From NCBI GenBank assembly GCA_021323335.1, contig JAJTCN010000053.1:1-64000 (forward strand): a DNA stretch of 64,000 nt, written 5' to 3'. The notes beneath the pieces were generated by a model. The model worked only from the letters and a program-made list of their open reading frames with translations. It did no database searches and was not told the origin of the DNA. The translations under genes were made by a program, and so were the position numbers. How positions within the stretch are numbered: position 1 is the first letter of the stretch; every line of letters begins with the position of its first letter. This document shows positions 1 through 8,531 of the stretch, piece after piece. This DNA is from Ramlibacter sp. Its GTDB lineage: Bacteria > Pseudomonadota > Gammaproteobacteria > Burkholderiales > Burkholderiaceae_C.

Positions 1-243
1 GGGCGCGCGCGTGATCCAGTTGCCCTCCGGCAGCATGCCGACGATCTCGGAATGCGCGTGCTGGCTGATCTGCCGCACCAGCGTCTTGCGGTAGTGCTCC
101 GGCATCCAGTCCTTGCCCTCGATGAATTCGCCGGCGGCGATGCGGGCCTCGAACTTCTCTTCCATCTGCAATTCGTCGGCCGAGCGCACCGGCTTGCGCG
201 CCTCGCCGTCACGGCCCTGGGTGTCCATGGCTTGGGTGTACAT
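1..243 (-). CDS. paaA: 1,2-phenylacetyl-CoA epoxidase subunit A (5' part only)
   Basis: PaaA is the catalytic di-iron subunit of the multicomponent epoxidase that converts phenylacetyl-CoA to its ring 1,2-epoxide in aerobic phenylacetate breakdown. Only the first 81 residues lie in the window; the gene runs off the left edge. They start [10 protein letters not shown] and contain the family blocks [20 protein letters not shown] and [18 protein letters not shown], which match PaaA N-termini closely. The di-iron ligands lie further downstream, outside the window. An AGGAGA ribosome site sits 5-6 nt before the ATG. The promoter side carries a perfect palindrome at 276-289. The rest of the paa operon presumably lies to the left. 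Confidence 0.93.
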   Translation of the reverse strand, partial: MYTQAMDTQGRDGEARKPVRSADELQMEEKFEARIAAGEFIEGKDWMPEHYRKTLVRQISQHAHSEIVGMLPEGNWITRAP

Positions 244-273
244 GCGGTCTCCTGGAGCGGGCGGCGGAGTTTT

Positions 274-291
274 ACCGACCGATCGGTCGAT
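274..291. promoter_or_regulatory. Palindromic operator candidate upstream of paaA (TetR/PaaR type)
   Basis: CGACCGATCGGTCG (276-289) is a perfect 14-bp palindrome, extended to 274-291 with one mismatched pair, about 33 nt upstream of the paaA start. TetR-family PaaR repressors control phenylacetate genes in betaproteobacteria and commonly use short G+C-rich palindromes of this shape. The assignment to PaaR is inference; the palindrome itself is seen directly. Confidence 0.6.
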
Positions 292-325
292 GATACGCAG
301 TCCGCGCGCCGCTGTCCATTCCGCG

Positions 326-343
326 AGGACGGCATGCCGTCCT
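326..343. repeat. Perfect 18-bp palindrome between paaA and the DUF4331 gene
   Basis: AGGACGGCATGCCGTCCT is identical to its own reverse complement. It lies in the divergent region, 83 nt before paaA and 94 nt before the DUF4331 start. No T-run follows on either strand, so it is not an obvious terminator. It could be a regulator site for the DUF4331 set or a small extragenic palindrome. Confidence 0.6.
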
Positions 344-437
344 ACAAACCGGTCGGACCCGGCCTGCGTACCACAGGGTGGCCGGACCAGCACTTCCGAC
401 CATGAAGCTTCAACCACCGCACTTTTCGGGAGTCGAA

Positions 438-1946
438 ATGAAACACCTGTCCGGGCTCACTGCCGCGCTCGTCGCGCTGTGCGCCGCCACCCTCTCGCAC
501 GCTTCCAGTCACCGCGAGGCGCCTTTCATTGCCGGGCTGCCCAAGGTCGATGCCACCGACTTCTACATGTTCCGAAGCTACGAGGCCGGCCGGGCAGGGT
601 TCGTGACCATGATCGCCAACTACATGCCGTTCCAGGATCCCCAGGGTGGACCGAATTTCCACATGTTCGACCCGAAAGCGCTCTACGAGATCCATGTCGA
701 CAACAACGGGGACGGCGCGGAAGACCTGACGCTTCAGTTCCAGTTCAACAACCGCTCGCTGGACCAGGCCCTCCCGGTCGGCAACCGCATGACCCCCATC
801 CCGCTGATCAACAGCGGGACGATCACCGACAGGAACGATCCGCAGCTGAATGTGCGCGAGACCTACTCGGTGCAGCTGGTCCGCGGAGACCGCCGCAGCG
901 GCACGCGCGCCGCCGTGACCGAGGTCGGCCCCGGCGACGGCAGGTTCGTCAAGCCGGTGGACAACATCGGCGAGAAGTCCTTCCCCTCCGGCTACGCGGC
1001 CTATGCGGCCCAGCATCTCTATGACGTCGCCCTGCCCGGTTGCACCGAACGAGGCCGCATGTTCGTCGGCCAGCGCAAGGAGTCGTTCTACATCGCCGTC
1101 GGCAGGACCTTCGACCTGTTGAACCTGAACCCTCTCGGGCCGGAGGTCAATGGCAACAACAACGATCTCGAGGCCAAGAACGTCAGCACGATCGCCGTCG
1201 AACTGCCGATCAGCTGCATCAGGGGCGCCGGCGCCGACCCCGTGATCGGCGCGTACACCACCGCGAGCGTGCGCCAGTCGCGCCTGATCAATCCCACTCC
1301 GGAAAGCGGCCTGGGCAACGCGTCCCAGGATGGCGGCGCCTGGACGCAGGTGTCGCGACTCGGCATGCCCCTGGTCAACGAGGTGGTGATCGGGCTGCCG
1401 GACAAGGACCGCTTCAACGCAGCCGAGCCGACGGGCGATGGCCAGTTCCTGAACTACGTGACCCATCCCGCGCTGCCGGAGCTGGTCGAAATACTGTTCC
1501 CGTCGGTACAGGCTCCGAACAACTTTCCGCGGACCGACCTCGTGGCTGCTTTCCTCACGGGCATCCGGGGCGTGAACCAGCCGAACAACGTCGTGGCGTC
1601 CGAGATGCTGAGACTGAACACCTCGACGCCGCCGGCCGCTGCCGCCCAGCAGAATCCCCTGGGGGTCATCGCCGGTGACGTGGCCGGGTTCCCGAACGGG
1701 CGCCGCCCCGCCGATGACGTCGTCGACGTGTCGCTGCGCGTCGCGATGGGCGTGCTGTGCAGGCTGACCACCAACGAAGACACTCTGGGCGTGGGTTGCC
1801 GGCCCGTGGACGCGCCGTCGGGCAGCCTGAATTACACGGACGGTGTCCGCAAGCAGGCCAGGGATTACGGCAGGGCGTTTCCGTACCTGGTGACGCCTCT
1901 TCCGGGCAACTTCAATCCTCCCCCGCCCCCCGGCTCCACCAACTGA
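438..1946 (+). CDS. DUF4331 family exported protein
   Basis: A 502-residue protein with a clear signal peptide (hydrophobic segment about residues 5-21, cleavage likely after SHA) and the DUF4331 hallmark start SSHREAPFI...[12 protein letters not shown]. The family has no established biochemical role; members are exported, probably beta-rich. The C-terminus ends in a proline-rich tail ([12 protein letters not shown]). I chose ATG 438 because GGGAG lies 5 nt upstream and it begins the signal peptide; an in-frame start at 378 would put 20 unrelated residues before it. It is followed after 15 nt by a lipoprotein gene and then a DUF4198 gene, so the three likely form one operon for an envelope function. 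A neighbouring ECF sigma/anti-sigma pair may control it (inference). Confidence 0.85.
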   Translation: MKHLSGLTAALVALCAATLSHASSHREAPFIAGLPKVDATDFYMFRSYEAGRAGFVTMIANYMPFQDPQGGPNFHMFDPKALYEIHVDNNGDGAEDLTLQFQFNNRSLDQALPVGNRMTPIPLINSGTITDRNDPQLNVRETYSVQLVRGDRRSGTRAAVTEVGPGDGRFVKPVDNIGEKSFPSGYAAYAAQHLYDVALPGCTERGRMFVGQRKESFYIAVGRTFDLLNLNPLGPEVNGNNNDLEAKNVSTIAVELPISCIRGAGADPVIGAYTTASVRQSRLINPTPESGLGNASQDGGAWTQVSRLGMPLVNEVVIGLPDKDRFNAAEPTGDGQFLNYVTHPALPELVEILFPSVQAPNNFPRTDLVAAFLTGIRGVNQPNNVVASEMLRLNTSTPPAAAAQQNPLGVIAGDVAGFPNGRRPADDVVDVSLRVAMGVLCRLTTNEDTLGVGCRPVDAPSGSLNYTDGVRKQARDYGRAFPYLVTPLPGNFNPPPPPGSTN

Positions 1947-1961
1947 CGCGGAGGAGTCGCG

Positions 1962-2237
1962 ATGAAGAACCAGCTTTCCATGCGACCGGGATGCGTGGTG
2001 CTTGCCGCAGCCGCACTGCTGGCCGCTTGCGGCGGCGGCGGCGGCGAGGAGGGCGTGGCCCGTGCACCCCGCGGGGCCTCGGAGGTCCCCGCCTCGGCAT
2101 TGCAAAGTCCCGAAGGGTTGGTGGCGTTCCAGAAGAGCCTGGACAACAGCGGGGACGACGCGACGAACTCCCCGCTGATCCTGGGTGACGCCACGCTTCC
2201 GACAAGCGATGCGTCCGAACCCATTGCAGTGAACTGA
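1962..2237 (+). CDS. Small lipoprotein, function unknown
   Basis: A 91-residue protein starting MKNQLSMRPG with a hydrophobic stretch and a lipobox LLAAC followed by five glycines, so it should be processed by signal peptidase II and lipidated at about Cys20. The remaining 70 residues are polar and look mostly unstructured. It sits between the DUF4331 and DUF4198 genes, 15 nt after the first and 2 nt before the second, so co-translation is likely. I do not recognise a named family; the length and position suggest a small accessory to its two neighbours. Confidence 0.75.
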   Translation: MKNQLSMRPGCVVLAAAALLAACGGGGGEEGVARAPRGASEVPASALQSPEGLVAFQKSLDNSGDDATNSPLILGDATLPTSDASEPIAVN

Positions 2238-2239
2238 AG

Positions 2240-3118
2240 ATGAGCAGCAAGGCCGGAAGGTACTTGCGTGCTGCGTTGCTCGGCCTCGGCGCACTCGCGT
2301 GCGCCGGGGCCGGCGCGCATGAATTCTGGATGTGGCCGCAGTCGTTCCACCTGCCGGTTGGAGGCGCAGCAGTCCTGTCCTTGTCGGTGGGAGAAAACTT
2401 CGAAGGGGAGCCCATCGCCTTTTCGCGCCCCCTGGTGGCAAACCTGCGCCGCCTCGCCGCCGCCGACGAGGCGGATCTGCAGCACCTCACTCCCGATTCC
2501 GGCAGCGCCGACAGCATCCGGGTGGACCTGCCGCGTCCCGGCACCCATGTCATCGCCCTCGACACCCACCCCAGCCTCGTGGTGCTGGAGGCCGACAAGT
2601 TCAACGACTACCTGCGGGAGGACGGCCTGGTGGGCGCATTGCGGGCGCGGGAAGCGGCCGGCAAGTCGGCCACGCCGGGACGCGAAAGATTCCGCAGGAA
2701 CATCAAGACCATCCTGCATGCGGGGGGCCGGAGTGACGGCGCTTTCCGGCGGCGAACCGGGCAGAGGCTGGAGATCGTTCCGCTTCACGACCCGGCGCGG
2801 CTGGGACCCGCGCAGCCGATGGGTTTCCAGGTGTGGTTCGATGACCGCCCCCTGGCCGGCGCCCTGGTGAGACTTTGGCATGGCCGCGGTCCCGGTGTCC
2901 CGAAGCTCACGCTCACCCAGGTGTCGAACGCCCACGGCAAGGTCACGCTGGCGCTCCCACGCGAGGGCACCTGGATGGCCAGCGTCGTGCACATGGTGCC
3001 GGCTGACGCCGGCTGCGACTGCGACTGGGACAGCTACTGGGGCAACCTGACCTTTGCCGTGCCACGCGCGGCCGGCGGTCAGCCCGGCCGGCAGGCGCGC
3101 GGGGCGCCGCGGATGTAG
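2240..3118 (+). CDS. DUF4198 domain exported protein
   Basis: A 292-residue exported protein. The signal peptide (about residues 8-26) is followed directly by HEFWMWPQSF, the typical beginning of mature DUF4198 proteins, so cleavage after GAGA would leave an N-terminal histidine that could bind metal. DUF4198 proteins often accompany metal or nickel/cobalt uptake (NikM-like) or are orphan periplasmic proteins. A Cys-x-Cys pair (GCDCDWDSYW) lies near the C-terminus. The last 40 nt overlap the convergent cupin gene. Metal handling is suggested by family only, not shown here. Confidence 0.75.
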   Translation: MSSKAGRYLRAALLGLGALACAGAGAHEFWMWPQSFHLPVGGAAVLSLSVGENFEGEPIAFSRPLVANLRRLAAADEADLQHLTPDSGSADSIRVDLPRPGTHVIALDTHPSLVVLEADKFNDYLREDGLVGALRAREAAGKSATPGRERFRRNIKTILHAGGRSDGAFRRRTGQRLEIVPLHDPARLGPAQPMGFQVWFDDRPLAGALVRLWHGRGPGVPKLTLTQVSNAHGKVTLALPREGTWMASVVHMVPADAGCDCDWDSYWGNLTFAVPRAAGGQPGRQARGAPRM

Positions 3119-3555
3119 ACCACGGCGCCATCGTCCGTGGTCACCGCGTCGTGCATGCTGCCATGCGAGGCGACGTGGAAGTCCCCTGCGCGCAACAGGA
3201 GCGAAGTGCCGATGCGAAGGCTGCCCTCGATGACGACGCACTCCTCGTCCGTCGCGTGCAGGTGGGCAGGCACGACGGCGCCCGGGGCCAGCCGCAACAT
3301 CCAGGACTCCACCGAATCCGACACCCACAGCAACTTGCGCTCGACGCCCGGACCGATGACCTGCCAGCGGCCTTCGGAAGCCCGCACCGTCCGGTGCTGG
3401 GGATCGGCCTGCGCGCCGATCGCGCTCAACACGCGCGCCTTGACACGCGCAAGCAGGGCTTCGTCGGCGGCGGACGAACAGCCGAGGCCGTCGTCCAGGG
3501 CCTTGCGCGTCTCGGCGTCCAGGTCGCCCGCGGGCCCGAACTTGGGTCGCGTCAT
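3079..3555 (-). CDS. Cupin-type anti-sigma factor (ChrR-like)
   Basis: A 158-residue cytoplasmic protein whose C-terminal half is a cupin: PAHLHATDEE gives His98, His100 and Glu104, and His131 (ASHGSMH) supplies the fourth metal-ligand position. ChrR-type anti-sigma factors pair a zinc-binding N-terminal domain that holds the sigma factor with such a cupin sensor domain. Here the N-terminal H-x3-C-x2-C zinc motif of ChrR is not visible, so sigma binding would have to differ. The start ATG overlaps the sigma stop (ATGA). A longer reading frame starting at 3777 lies inside the sigma gene and was rejected. Confidence 0.75.
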   Translation of the reverse strand: MTRPKFGPAGDLDAETRKALDDGLGCSSAADEALLARVKARVLSAIGAQADPQHRTVRASEGRWQVIGPGVERKLLWVSDSVESWMLRLAPGAVVPAHLHATDEECVVIEGSLRIGTSLLLRAGDFHVASHGSMHDAVTTDDGAVVYIRGAPRACRPG

Positions 3556-4196
3556 GCCGCCGCTCCACGCGAGGAAACGTCGTTCCCGGCCATCCCGAGA
3601 TGCGCCTTCAGCTTGTCGCGCGCGCGAACCATGATCGCTTTCACCGTAGCCAGGGGCAAGCCCGTCAAATGTGAGATCTCCTGCTGCGTGCTCTCGCGGA
3701 AATACGCAAGCCCCAGCACCGTTCGCTCGTCTGAACTCAGTGGGGTGCCGGCCAGCGACAGGCGCAACAGGCGGCATTCTTCAGCGCGCGACAGCAACTG
3801 TTCCGGCCCGTCATCGACCCGCAGATCCATGGTGGCGATCAATTCAGGGCTGTCATTGGCCTGTCCCCGTCGCTTTTCCCGCCGCAAGTGGTCGAGGGCC
3901 CGCGTCCGGGCAATGACGGCCAGCCAGACACGGGGCGCAGCCCTGCCGGCATCGTAGGTCCCGAGCGTCTTCCATACCTGAAGATACACCTCGGCCAGCA
4001 CGTCTTCGGCCTGTCCATCGTCCACCATCCGCCGCACGACGGAAAGCAGCCAGCGCGCGGTGCAATCGTAGATCTGCTCGAAAGCTACCACGTCACCGGC
4101 CGCTGCCTGCGCGATGAGCTTCAGGAGGATTTCGTTCTCTTCTCGCCACTGCTCGTTGAATTCTGCATCCGGACTGCGATGTGATGAGGGATGCAT
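3552..4196 (-). CDS. ECF-family RNA polymerase sigma factor
   Basis: A 214-residue sigma-70 family factor with only regions 2 and 4. Region 2 is about residues 38-105 (EQIYDCTARW, AEDVLAEVYLQVWKT) and region 4 about 152-205 (LSSDERTVLGLAYF, TQQEISHLTGLPLATVKA). It is translationally coupled to the cupin anti-sigma gene, the standard two-gene ECF arrangement. The pair converges on the DUF4331/lipoprotein/DUF4198 set. That it drives those genes is likely from position but no matching promoter was recognised. Confidence 0.92.
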   Translation of the reverse strand: MHPSSHRSPDAEFNEQWREENEILLKLIAQAAAGDVVAFEQIYDCTARWLLSVVRRMVDDGQAEDVLAEVYLQVWKTLGTYDAGRAAPRVWLAVIARTRALDHLRREKRRGQANDSPELIATMDLRVDDGPEQLLSRAEECRLLRLSLAGTPLSSDERTVLGLAYFRESTQQEISHLTGLPLATVKAIMVRARDKLKAHLGMAGNDVSSRGAAA

Positions 4197-4259
4197 GAAC
4201 GTGCGTGAAGAGTCCGTTCAATGTAACGAGCAAGTTTCAGTTTTGTTGTAGGACAAGGG

Positions 4260-4775
4260 CTAGCGCCCGCGCCCTGCCCGCCGCGGCGACGCGGCAGGCG
4301 GCTCCTGGTCCTGCTCCAGCGGCAACCGCGTCTCCGCCTTCACCTCCTTCAGCACGACGCTGGAACGCACGTGCGTCACGCCCGGCAGCTTGAAGGCCGT
4401 CTCGTGCAGGAAGTTCTCGTAGCTCTTGATGTCCGGCACCAGCACCTTGAGCACATAGTCCGCCTGGCCCGTCGTCGCATGGCAGCTGACGATCTGCGGC
4501 GCCTCCAGCACCGCCCGCTCGAAGCGGCGCACGTCGTCCTCGTTGTGCCGCGTCAGGTTCACCTCCGCGAGCACGCACAGCGTGAGGCCCACCTTCTCGC
4601 GGTCCACCAGCGCCGTGTAGCCGCGGATGATGCCGCTGGCCTCCATTTCCTTCACCCGCTTCCAGCAAGGCGTGCTGGACAAGCCGACGGCGGCGGCGAG
4701 TTGCTGCACGGTCTGGCGGGCGTCGCGCTGCAATTCGGTGAGCAGCAGGATGTCGTGGCGGTCGAGCTGGTTCAT
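4260..4775 (-). CDS. Lrp/AsnC family transcriptional regulator
   Basis: A 171-residue regulator: N-terminal winged helix-turn-helix (DRHDILLLTELQRDARQT, residues 5-22; LAAAVGLSSTPCWKRVKEME) followed by the ligand-binding RAM domain (residues about 65-145). The C-terminal 25 residues are a basic/proline tail. It is divergent from the large indolepyruvate ferredoxin oxidoreductase gene across 102 bp, a frequent pairing in proteobacteria, so it probably responds to an amino acid and controls that gene. Confidence 0.92.
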   Translation of the reverse strand: MNQLDRHDILLLTELQRDARQTVQQLAAAVGLSSTPCWKRVKEMEASGIIRGYTALVDREKVGLTLCVLAEVNLTRHNEDDVRRFERAVLEAPQIVSCHATTGQADYVLKVLVPDIKSYENFLHETAFKLPGVTHVRSSVVLKEVKAETRLPLEQDQEPPAASPRRAGRGR

Positions 4776-4877
4776 TCTTCGATCACATCGATTTGAAGAA
4801 CCACATTCTCCTCCCCCTGAACCTCCGGGGAAAGAAAAGAAGCCTATTTCCAGCGACGCGCCCTAAGCTTCCTCTCC

Positions 4878-7800
4878 ATGGACGCCCTCGATTCGCCGGT
4901 CCGCCGGCCGGACTACCGCCTCGAACACAGCCTCTGGGCCACCGGAGGCCAGATCTTCCTGACCGGCACGCAGTCACTGGTGCGGCTGCTGGTGATGCAG
5001 CGCCAGCGCGATGCCGCCGCCGGCCTGGACACGCGCGGCTTCATCAGCGGCTACCGCGGCTCGCCGCTGGGCATGGTGGACCAGGCGGTGTGGAAAGCCG
5101 GCAGGAAGCTGGAGGAGAGCGGCGTGCGCTTCCTGCCGGCCATCAACGAGGAACTGGGCGCGACCGCGGTGCTGGGCACGCAGCGCGTGGAGGCCGACCC
5201 CGAGCGCACCTGCGGGGGCGTGTTCGCCATGTGGTACGGCAAGGGGCCGGGCGTGGACCGCGCCGGCGATGCGCTCAAGCACGGCAACGCCTACGGCTCG
5301 TCACCGCATGGCGGTGTGTTGATGGTGGCCGGAGACGACCACGGCTGCGTCTCGTCGTCCATGCCGCACCAGAGCGACCAGGTCTTCCAGTCGATGCACG
5401 CCCCCATCGTCTCCCCGGCCAGCGTGGCGGAGTACCTGGAGTTCGGGCTCTACGGCTGGGCGCTCTCGCGCTTCTCCGGCAACTGGGTCGGCTTCACCGC
5501 GCTGTCGGAGGTGGTGGAGAGCGCGTCGACGGTGGACCTCGACCTGGTGAACGCGCGGGTCGCCGCCTGGCAGGACGCCGACACGGTGCGGCAGGCCACC
5601 GGCTATGCGGCGCCTTCGGGCGGGCTGCACTACCGCTGGCCCGACCTGCCCTCGCTCACCATCGAGCAGCGCCTGCACGCCAAGCTGGACGCGGTGCGCG
5701 CGTTCGCCCGCGTGAACAGCATCGACCGCCACGTGGTGCAAAGCGAGCGCGCCACCGTCGGCATCGTCACGGCCGGCAAGGCGCACTACGACTTCATGGA
5801 AGTGCTGCGCCGGCTGGAGGTCACGCCGGAGACGCTGGCGCAGCATGGCGTGCGCATCTACAAGCTCGGGCTGACCTATCCCGTCGAGCCGACGCGCATG
5901 CAGGAGTTCGTGCAGGGCCTGCGCGAAGTCCTGGTGATCGAAGAGAAAGGGCCGGTGGTCGAGGACCAGCTGCGCTCGATGTTCTACAACCTGCCCGTGC
6001 GGCCCGCGATCGTCGGCAAGCGCGATGCGCAGGGGCGGCCGCTGATCTCCGAGCTGGGTGAACTGCGGCCCTCTCGCCTGATCGAGATCGTCGCCATCTG
6101 GCTCGCGGCCCACTTCCCCGACCTGGACCGGCGCCATCTCGTGCGCGACTTCACGCCGCCGGAGTTGCTGGCCAACGCCTCCGACAGCGTCAAGCGCGTG
6201 CCCTACTTCTGCGCCGGCTGTCCGCACAACACCAGCACCAAGGTGCCCGAGGGCTCGCACGCGCAGGCCGGCATCGGCTGCCACTTCATGGCCAGCTGGA
6301 TGGACCGCGACACCGAAGGGCTGATCCAGATGGGCGGCGAAGGCGTGGACTGGGTGTCGCACGCGATGTTCACGAAGATCCCGCATATCTTCCAGAACCT
6401 CGGCGACGGCACCTACTACCACTCGGGCTATCTCGCGATCCGCCAGGCCGTGGCGGCCCGCGCCACCCTCACCTACAAGATCCTCTTCAACGACGCGGTC
6501 GCCATGACGGGCGGCCAGCCGGTGGACGGCATCATCAGCGTGGACGGCATCGCAAGGCAGGTCGAAGCCGAAGGCGTGAAGAAGATGGTGGTGCTCTCGG
6601 ACGACATCGGCAAGTACGACGCCATCCACGACCGCTTCCCCGCCGGCACCGAGTTCCACGACCGCGCCGAACTCGACGCGGTGCAGCGCCGCCTGCGCGA
6701 CATGCCGGGCGTCACGGTGCTGATCTACGAACAGACCTGTGCCGCCGAAAAGCGCCGCCGCCGCAAGAAAGGCGAGCTGGTCGACCCGGACCGCCGCCTG
6801 TTCATCAACGACCGCGTCTGCGAAGGCTGCGGCGACTGCACGGTGCAGAGCAACTGCGTGGCGGTGCAGCCGTTGGAGACGGCGCTGGGGCGCAAGCGCA
6901 AGATCGACCAGAGCAGCTGCAACACGGACTACTCCTGCGCCAAGGGCTTCTGCCCCAGCTTCGTCGGCGTCACCGGCGGCAAGGTGCGCAAGCAGGCCGG
7001 CGCGCTGGCGGGCGGCTCGGGCGACTTCCTTTCGCGCGTGCACGCACTGCCGCTGCCGGCGGCGCATCGCTGGACGGGTCCGTACGACCTGCTCGTCACC
7101 GGCGTCGGCGGCACCGGCGTCGTCACCGTCGGCGCATTGATCACGATGGCGGCGCACCTGGAGGGCAAGAGCGCCAGCGTGCTGGACTTCATGGGCTTCG
7201 CGCAGAAGGGCGGCTCGGTGCTGAGCTACGTGCGCCTGGCCGACGTGCCGTCGCGCCTGAACCAGGTGCGCATCGACACCCAGCAGGCCGACGCCCTGCT
7301 GGCCTGCGACCTGGTGGTCGGCGCTTCCGCCGATGCACTGGTGACGGTGCGGCACGGCCGCACGCGCATCCTGGCCAACACGCACGAAGTGCCGGTGGCC
7401 GAGAGCCTGCGCAACCCGGATGCGAGCCTGAAGGTGCCGGAACTGCTGGCGAAGTTGCGCTTTGCCGCGGGCGCCGACCGCGTCGAGACGCTGGATGCGC
7501 AATCGCTCGCCGAGACCTTCCTCGGCGACACCATCTTCTCCAACATCGTCGCGCTCGGCTTCGCCTGGCAGCGCGGGCTGGTGCCGGTGGGACTGCAGGC
7601 GCTGCTGCGCGCGATCGAGCTCAATGGGGTGGGCGTCGACAACAACAAGATGGCGCTGTCGCTGGGCCGGCTGGCGGCGGCCGACGCCAAGGGCGTCACC
7701 TCGCTGCTGAGCGAGCCTGCCGCGCAAGTTCCCGCGCTGGAGAGCCTGGACGCGATCGTCGCGCGCGGCGTCGCGCACCTCACCGGCTACCAGGACGCCG

Positions 7801-8447
7801 CCTATGCGCGCCGCTTCGCGCAGGCGGTCGACAAGGTGCGCGAGCGGGAGCAGCAGATGGGCGCCGATGCCTCGCTGCCGTTGACCCGCACTTTCGCGCA
7901 GTCGCTCTTGAAGCTGATGGCGTACAAGGACGAGTACGAGGTGGCGCGCCTGTACACCGACGGCGAGTTCCTGCGTTCGCTGCGCCAGCAGTTCGAAGGC
8001 GACGTGGCGCTGGAGTTCTACATGGCGCCGCCGGTGATCAGCCGGTCCCGCGAAGGCCAGGCGCCGCGCAAGGTGCGGCTGGGCGGCTGGCTGCTGCCCG
8101 CGATGAAGTTGCTGGCCCAGGGTCGGCGCCTGCGCGGAACGTTCCTGGACGTGTTCGGCCGCACCGAGGAGCGCCGGCTGGAGCGCGCGCTGGTCGAAGG
8201 CTACCTGCAGCGCATCGACGCCCTGCTGCCCGCGCTGGCGCCGGAGCGCCTGAAGACGGCGTGCGAGATCGCGGCGCTGCCGCTGTCGATGCGCGGCTTC
8301 GGCCACGTGAAGCTGGCCAACGTGGCGCTGGCGCGCGCGCGCGAGGCGGAGTTGCTGCACCGCTTCGATCCGGAGGCTTATCCGCGGCCGGCGGCGTCGC
8401 GGGCGACGGGGCAGATTCGAGGAATTCGCGTAACGACAGCCGCCTGA
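4878..8447 (+). CDS. Indolepyruvate ferredoxin oxidoreductase family protein (fused subunits)
   Basis: A 1189-residue fused 2-oxoacid:ferredoxin oxidoreductase that oxidatively decarboxylates aryl-pyruvates (and perhaps branched-chain 2-oxoacids) to acyl-CoA with a low-potential acceptor. The N-terminal half carries the pyrimidine and TPP-binding domains; iron-sulfur ligands are visible as CEGCGDCTVQSNC and CNTDYSCAKGFC (residues about 650-695); the gamma-type domain follows at TGVGGTGVVTVG (about residue 740). The length fits the aerobic proteobacterial fused form. With paaA nearby, a route from phenylpyruvate through phenylacetyl-CoA to ring epoxidation is plausible (inference). The divergent Lrp/AsnC gene is the likely regulator. 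Confidence 0.93.
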   Translation: MDALDSPVRRPDYRLEHSLWATGGQIFLTGTQSLVRLLVMQRQRDAAAGLDTRGFISGYRGSPLGMVDQAVWKAGRKLEESGVRFLPAINEELGATAVLGTQRVEADPERTCGGVFAMWYGKGPGVDRAGDALKHGNAYGSSPHGGVLMVAGDDHGCVSSSMPHQSDQVFQSMHAPIVSPASVAEYLEFGLYGWALSRFSGNWVGFTALSEVVESASTVDLDLVNARVAAWQDADTVRQATGYAAPSGGLHYRWPDLPSLTIEQRLHAKLDAVRAFARVNSIDRHVVQSERATVGIVTAGKAHYDFMEVLRRLEVTPETLAQHGVRIYKLGLTYPVEPTRMQEFVQGLREVLVIEEKGPVVEDQLRSMFYNLPVRPAIVGKRDAQGRPLISELGELRPSRLIEIVAIWLAAHFPDLDRRHLVRDFTPPELLANASDSVKRVPYFCAGCPHNTSTKVPEGSHAQAGIGCHFMASWMDRDTEGLIQMGGEGVDWVSHAMFTKIPHIFQNLGDGTYYHSGYLAIRQAVAARATLTYKILFNDAVAMTGGQPVDGIISVDGIARQVEAEGVKKMVVLSDDIGKYDAIHDRFPAGTEFHDRAELDAVQRRLRDMPGVTVLIYEQTCAAEKRRRRKKGELVDPDRRLFINDRVCEGCGDCTVQSNCVAVQPLETALGRKRKIDQSSCNTDYSCAKGFCPSFVGVTGGKVRKQAGALAGGSGDFLSRVHALPLPAAHRWTGPYDLLVTGVGGTGVVTVGALITMAAHLEGKSASVLDFMGFAQKGGSVLSYVRLADVPSRLNQVRIDTQQADALLACDLVVGASADALVTVRHGRTRILANTHEVPVAESLRNPDASLKVPELLAKLRFAAGADRVETLDAQSLAETFLGDTIFSNIVALGFAWQRGLVPVGLQALLRAIELNGVGVDNNKMALSLGRLAAADAKGVTSLLSEPAAQVPALESLDAIVARGVAHLTGYQDAAYARRFAQAVDKVREREQQMGADASLPLTRTFAQSLLKLMAYKDEYEVARLYTDGEFLRSLRQQFEGDVALEFYMAPPVISRSREGQAPRKVRLGGWLLPAMKLLAQGRRLRGTFLDVFGRTEERRLERALVEGYLQRIDALLPALAPERLKTACEIAALPLSMRGFGHVKLANVALARAREAELLHRFDPEAYPRPAASRATGQIRGIRVTTAA

Positions 8448-8451
8448 ATTT

Positions 8452-8530
8452 GTCAATCCCGCGCAGGCGGGAATCCAGAGCTGCCGAATTCGCCTTGGAA
8501 GCCCTGGATCCCCGCCTTCGCGGGGATGAC
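8452..8530. repeat. REP-like palindromic pair
   Basis: Two imperfect inverted units: 8452-8481 (core TCCCGCGCAGGCGGGA) and 8501-8530 (core CCCCGCCTTCGCGGGG), separated by 19 nt. The second has the classic 'GGATCCCCGCCTTCGCGGGGATGAC' form of extragenic palindromes common in Burkholderiales. It fills the gap between the convergent IOR and GST genes and may act as a bidirectional terminator. Confidence 0.8.
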
Positions 8531-8531
8531 G

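Noticed and set aside
4197-4259. ECF-dependent promoter upstream of the sigma gene
   Set aside because: GAAAC- and GAAC-like words occur on the minus strand, but no spacing-consistent pair could be matched in front of both the sigma gene and the DUF4331 operon.
5301-8456. Minus-strand open frame of 1051 codons opposite the IOR gene
   Set aside because: It is a mirror of the high-GC third positions of the real gene: rich in Arg/His/Gln/Ala, no family blocks, and the plus strand has intact iron-sulfur and TPP motifs.
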